64,000 bases of DNA from Microcebus murinus (Eukaryota > Chordata > Mammalia > Primates > Cheirogaleidae): NCBI RefSeq assembly GCF_040939455.1, contig NC_134108.1, positions 82,938,001-83,002,000 on the forward strand, read 5' to 3'. How positions within the stretch are numbered: the first letter of the stretch is position 1; each line of letters opens with the position of its first letter. The translations under genes and the position numbers were made by a program. Below are positions 59,462 through 64,000 of this stretch, piece by piece. A model generated the notes under the pieces. That model was given only the letters and a program-made list of their open reading frames with translations. It searched no databases and had not been told where the DNA came from.

Positions 59462-59695
59462 AGTGAAAGTTGATCAGCAGGCATCTGGTGACAGGAAGGC
59501 AGCATTAGGTTTGTGAGGAGCAGCAAGAAGGAGTTTATAGAGTACCATGAGAAAACTTTTGGGTGAAGGAAATGTTAATTATCTTCTCTGTGGTAATGAT
59601 TTCAGAGGTGTATACATAGATCAAATTATCAAATGATAGTTCTTAAATATGTACTGTATATCAATTATAACTCAATAAAGCTTTAAAATATAAAG
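59462..59695 (+). mobile_element. Old L1M 3' UTR end
   Basis: taccatgagaaaacttttgg, tgaaggaaatgttaattatc, tgatttcagaggtgtataca, tagatcaaattatcaaatga, and tcaattataactcaataaag match the terminal 3' UTR of L1MA-ME elements in sense orientation. The whole of ORF2 is absent between this and 59385. Confidence 0.8.
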
Positions 59696-59699
59696 GACA

Positions 59700-61390
59700 T
59701 AGATACAGTAAGACTTAGAAACTAATTTCAAGAAGAAAAAGAATTTGGTTTTATTTCTAAGCATCTCATGAAATTATATAAATGATGTATAGGGGATAAT
59801 AGAGAAGCATAGTTTAGAGAGGAAAGAGAGTTTATTAAATACATTGAATGAGAGGTTACATGGAGCATTCAGAAGGAGATAACTTGTAGGAAGCTTGGTG
59901 GTATATTTTTAAAGGGGAAGAATATTGTAGTATAAAATGTATTTGGAGGTCAATACGGCAGCCAGCAGAGGACACCATAGTATTGATGAAGCTATAGCCT
60001 TTAGGAGAATTATGTGAATCAGCATGAATCAGAGGAAGGATAGTTCTCTGAATAAATTCTTATCAAAAGGAGGATTAACTAAAAAGAGGACTAGTCAAGA
60101 AAGATAGGAAATTCTTACAGAGGCAAAAAAGTGGGACAGATTAAAGTAAGACAAGTCTAAAGATAAAAGATGCAGCATACTCTCAAGGTATGAAAGGAAG
60201 TTGAGAGCACATATAAAAGAATGACAAAAACAAAAACATTTCTCTGAGAATTACAGAAACAATGAGTGCACACAGATAACTTTTAGATTTAGGAATGGTT
60301 AAGCTCAGGGAATTCACACCTGGTTATCTAAATATACTTACTGTAATTTTAGAAAGCAAGATCAAAAGCAAAAGTGAAGGGTGATAGTCTACATTCAACT
60401 AGTGTAATAAATATAACATATATCACACAATTATATAACAGACATGTAACTCATTTAATCAAAAAATTATGAGCGCCTCAAGGGGTTGTCTATCTTATAA
60501 ATCTAAAGCAAGTAAAATTATTTCCAATCATTTCTTTTGAACTTTTGTAAAGAGTTTCATTTGCCAAATTAGAAGTGAAAGTGTATAGTAATGAAATTAT
60601 ATATGAAATACTCAACTCAAAAATAGGTTTTCCTTGCATCTTGATTTAGATTCCTTGACTAAATTTGGATAGTAACCTGGGTGAGATAAGAGCTAAAAAA
60701 AGTGCAGACTGTCTGCAGAAGTTAATAGGGGAGTGTAGAGAAATATAAGGTGGTTATATTAGGACATGACTCATTACTGTCATAGGAAAATAGAATTTTT
60801 TTGCCAATCTAAGATAAAAGCAGTCACTTATATTTCAGGGACACAGAGTTAACTGTTTTCCCCATTAATGTAATTCATCTCTCATTTTAATTGAAAACTT
60901 CAGTTTAGCTGATATAAGAAGAGATGACTCTTGGGAAGTTTAATTAATTTTAATTAAAAATAATTCATATGATTAATCTTTGATTCACTTTTCCCTGTTT
61001 TACATTAATTTTTGGAATAAGTATGGCTGATTACCTGCATTTTCTAAATAATGGGAATAGCTAATAATTATTATCCATAGTTTTCTTCAAATCATTGAAT
61101 ATCATAACTAACATTTCATGGAGTAGAAAACCAAACTGACCCAGACATCAGCCTTTCTCTTATGTAATTCTCATCTTGTATGTGTCAATGATGGCAGGCA
61201 ATTGGGTCTTTTTTTTGTGTTTGATATAAAGTAATATTGATTTGTTTCTTTATTTCATTATTCTAATGCTAGCCTCCAGCTATTGATTGGTGTCAGCAGT
61301 CTTGGGATGTAGAAAGAAAAAAAAAAATTAGCAAGCTGAATACAAACAAATATCCATCCAAGGTCTGCAGATTAGAAATATACTAAACAT
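59700..61390. other. Mostly unassigned sequence
   Basis: The part at 59700-60200 is purine-rich and may be L2-like debris. The part at 60860-61080 is AT-rich, with clustered taatt-type homeodomain-like cores, and looks unique. No gene. Confidence 0.35.
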
Positions 61391-61394
61391 AAAA

Positions 61395-61615
61395 CAACAA
61401 AAGTAGCTAATATTTGAACACTTAGGCTTTGCCCTGTGCTATGCTAAGCACTTTCTACTTAATAATAAAGATATTATGTAAACTAAGTGTTATGAATATC
61501 TATAATTAATAGATTAAGTTATAATCAGTAGATAACTGATCCAAGACCACACAGAGCAAAAGCAGTAAAAGTATGACTTGTATTCAGCTAAGTACATACT
61601 CTTAAGAATAACATA
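61395..61615 (-). repeat. MIR SINE
   Basis: Antisense MIR: tttgaacacttaggctttgcc, tgtgctatgctaagcacttt, gatccaagaccacacagagc, gtatgacttgtattcagct. Confidence 0.75.
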
Positions 61616-61619
61616 ATAC

Positions 61620-61868
61620 CTTTTCACTTTATGAGATCAGGATTAAAAAAAACAAACAAACATTATCCTTGCATATAAGCTTCAGCCTGCACATGTGCAA
61701 ATTGAGTGAGGATATTTCCATTGTATGATGATTTTTGCCATAAACAAGCATTCTATGATAGCAATCATTTTCTCTTTCACAAACTTTCACAAGCTGTTAC
61801 ACAGCTAGTGATAAAAAGCCAGTAGTTAGAATAATTTTAAACTTTTGGGGTTGAACAGATTTGGAATA
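61620..61868. other. Unassigned sequence
   Basis: No recognised feature. Confidence 0.5.
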
Positions 61869-61869
61869 T

Positions 61870-62058
61870 TGCTCTTAGCAGGATTTTAGCTCCAGTACTC
61901 TTTTGTCATTTAACCTCTCTGAACCTTATTTTTCATCTGTAAAATGAAGCTAATAATATTATATATCTCATTATTGTGATGATTCAATGAGAAAATGCAT
62001 GGGAAATGGTTCATAAAGTGACTCGAATATAGTACACCTGAAATAACGTAACTCATCT
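61870..62058 (+). repeat. MIR SINE
   Basis: Sense MIR from its middle: ttgtcatttaacctctctga, accttatttttcatctgtaaaatgaag, attgtgatgattcaatgaga, aatatagtacacctgaaata. Confidence 0.8.
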
Positions 62059-62059
62059 T

Positions 62060-63313
62060 TTCATTACCAATACCACCATCACCAGTGTCGTCATCATTAC
62101 CATTGTCATCAATTATCATTATTATTTAGAATTGTGGAAACCCATATCTTCAGGAAGTGAGCTATTATGGATGTTTAATATGCCAATATAGGCTAATAAC
62201 AGATGCCTCATTCGCAAACTTGCTTGAGTGCACAGGGTGACTCAGAGATTTTTTATGCTCTAAATAAATAGCAAATGGAAAGGGAAAATTTACTATAGTT
62301 ATGTGATTTTGAAGTGTGATTTGAATGTAAGACAGATTCTGAAAATCACCAACAGGTAATTAACTCTTCTGAAGTCATCTCTATTACTTGAGGGAAGAAA
62401 AGGAATAGTATTATATTTTTGACTTAGAGCAACTTTATAGTAATTTATGTATTTCATTATCAGTTTCCTTGATTTGGTTGAGATCATGCTAAAAAAGACT
62501 GAATCATTAAAATCAAGGAGTTTTTAGAAAGAAAGATTTTTCATAACCCTCTGCCCTGTGGTTGGTATATTAATTCCACAACACGTCCATAAAATAGAAA
62601 CCAATGGCCTAACTCCACCTACCTGGAGCTTATCAATTATAAATATTTTTCAATGTTACTTTAACTGAACAACTGAAAGTATTGACTTGAATGTGTATAT
62701 GTACATATATGTATATAAAATATAGTTTATGTATCTATATACACATAGATAATGTAGTTAATGTTTTGCATTAGAACGTTACTTCATGCCATGCATTTGA
62801 TTGGATGACTTCAAGCCATGCATTTCATAAACCAAGCACATGAGGGCACATGGCACTAAGCAATGGCCTTTTGTAGCAAGTTCTTTGACCAGAGAGATTT
62901 CATTACCTCAAAGGTAAAAATGAAAGAAAATATTGGAAATAGAGATTGCTCCTTCAAATAGCAAATGAAGTCTAAAAAAAAAACTATTTGTTCTGTTGAT
63001 TAAAACTTATTGATATGTAGCACCACTTGTGTTGGATACGAAAAAAAAAAAACATTTATAGAGCTCTTATCTATACATATACTTGTCTCCTTTACAGATT
63101 GTTACAACTAGTACTAGACAGAAATTCTATGACTTCCTGACATTGTGCTTAATTGAGGTCAGAAGAAAACAACAGCATTTAATTGTTGGGTTCAGATAAA
63201 TGGTAGAAGAATTGATTAGCATATTTTAATAATTTAAATTAAATTCTGTCATTTCAAGATGTCTAGTGTCAGAAATTTTAGATGTAGTCAAAGTTCAATA
63301 AAAACATTGAATT
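62060..63313. other. Unassigned AT-rich sequence
   Basis: No recognised gene or transposon. A 27-bp imperfect tandem duplication sits at about 62773-62826 (acttc-a/t-gccatgcattt twice), and TA-rich text at 62695-62755. Confidence 0.45.
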
Positions 63314-63314
63314 A

Positions 63315-63688
63315 AAAACAATTAAATGAGGCCGGGCGCTGTGGCTCACACCTGTAATCCTAGCACTCTGGGAGGCTGAGGCGGGCAGATTGCTCGTGGT
63401 CAGGAGTTCAAAACCAGCCTGAGCAAGAGCGAGACCCCCTCTCTACTATAAATAGAAAGAAATTAATTGGCCAACTAATACATATAGAAAAAATTAGCCC
63501 GGTATGGTGGTGCATGTCTATAGTCCCAGCTACTAGGGAGGCTGAGGCAGCAGGATCGCTTGAGCCCAGGAGTTTGAGGTTGTTGTGAGCTAGGCTGATA
63601 CCATGGCACTCACTCTTGCCTGGGCTACAAAGCAAGACTCTGTCTCAAAAAAACAAAAAAACCAAAAAAAACCCCAAAACAATTAAAT
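63315..63688 (+). mobile_element. Young Alu SINE with strepsirrhine-type insert and TSD
   Basis: A complete sense Alu from ggccgggcgctgtggctcac (63330) through the left arm, the insert attaattggccaactaatac, the right arm (agtcccagctactagggagg) and a tail interrupted by C (63645-63675). A 13-bp target duplication, aaaacaattaaat, lies at 63315-63327 and 63676-63688. The A box and B box of the Pol III promoter are visible in the left arm (gtggctcacacc, ggtcaggagttcaaa). Confidence 0.97.
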
Positions 63689-63689
63689 C

Positions 63690-64000
63690 ATATTATGTTG
63701 AATTAATTTATATTTTGGCACTTAATTTTTTTTTAAATTAAGATAGAGTATTCACTTTGTGAAAATAAAAATGAAAGAAGATACCCAAGATATAAGATGC
63801 AAACTTTGTTAACATGTTGGAAACTGCTAGTAGCATTTATATTAAAAATATTTTAAGAGTATGAAATAATTAAAAAGACATACACATGCAAAAGTGATTC
63901 CTGTGCAGTGTTTGATTATATATAGGCCTCCAAGGTAGCTATAAATAGCTTAGCTATAAATTGGACATTTGATATTTTGTTTTCTGCAAGAGTAAAAAAT
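63690..64000. other. Unassigned AT-rich sequence
   Basis: No recognised feature to the window end. Confidence 0.5.

Noticed and set aside
63408..63635. 75-codon minus-strand frame
   Set aside because: Antisense translation of an Alu.

Overview
The window looks like nuclear DNA from a strepsirrhine primate, most likely a Malagasy lemur. Four of its five dimeric Alu elements carry the extra segment attaattggccaactaat between the A-rich centre of the left arm and the right-arm sequence, a form I associate with strepsirrhine Alus. The young L1 copies share a 3' UTR (gtgcactgtctgggggatgg ... gtacccccataatat) that differs from the human L1PA 3' UTR. No host protein-coding gene, exon set or intact functional RNA gene can be supported. 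It reads as an AT-rich, repeat-dense intergenic or deep intronic stretch in which nearly every longer open frame is chance or a shadow of a transposon.

Layout. 1-2170: GC- and CpG-rich L1 5' UTR with a YY1-like site and the first ~50 codons of ORF1, joined to an inverted 3' UTR scrap, then an older L1 3' end. 2370-16260: ancient L2/MIR/MER/MLT1 debris, one Alu and microsatellites. 16260-19940: nothing assignable. 19945-25016: an L2 split by a MIR, then a 5'-inverted (twin-primed) L1 with a damaged ORF2, an older L1 3' end and a loose ORF2 piece. 25020-32545: MIR, Alu, MER20, an old L1M 5' region and two MaLR LTR pieces. 32548-33837: a near full-length, inactivated mariner transposon related to Hsmar1, with both terminal inverted repeats. 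33840-54430: L2/MIR/L1/MLT1 fragments, two Alus, a perfect 19-bp hairpin and much unassigned sequence. 54434-54740: a composite retroposed unit containing a tRNA-Ala(TGC)-like sequence and ending in an L1 3' tail. 55933-56611: an inverted duplication. 56990-64000: L2, a deleted L1M, MIRs and a young Alu.

There are no operons or cooperating host genes. The functional logic here is that of retrotransposition: L1 machinery supplied the L1, Alu and tRNA-derived insertions, while the mariner is a separate cut-and-paste lineage. Family names come from recognition of consensus motifs by eye. Boundaries of old elements are approximate (tens of bases), and names for the most diverged repeats are tentative.
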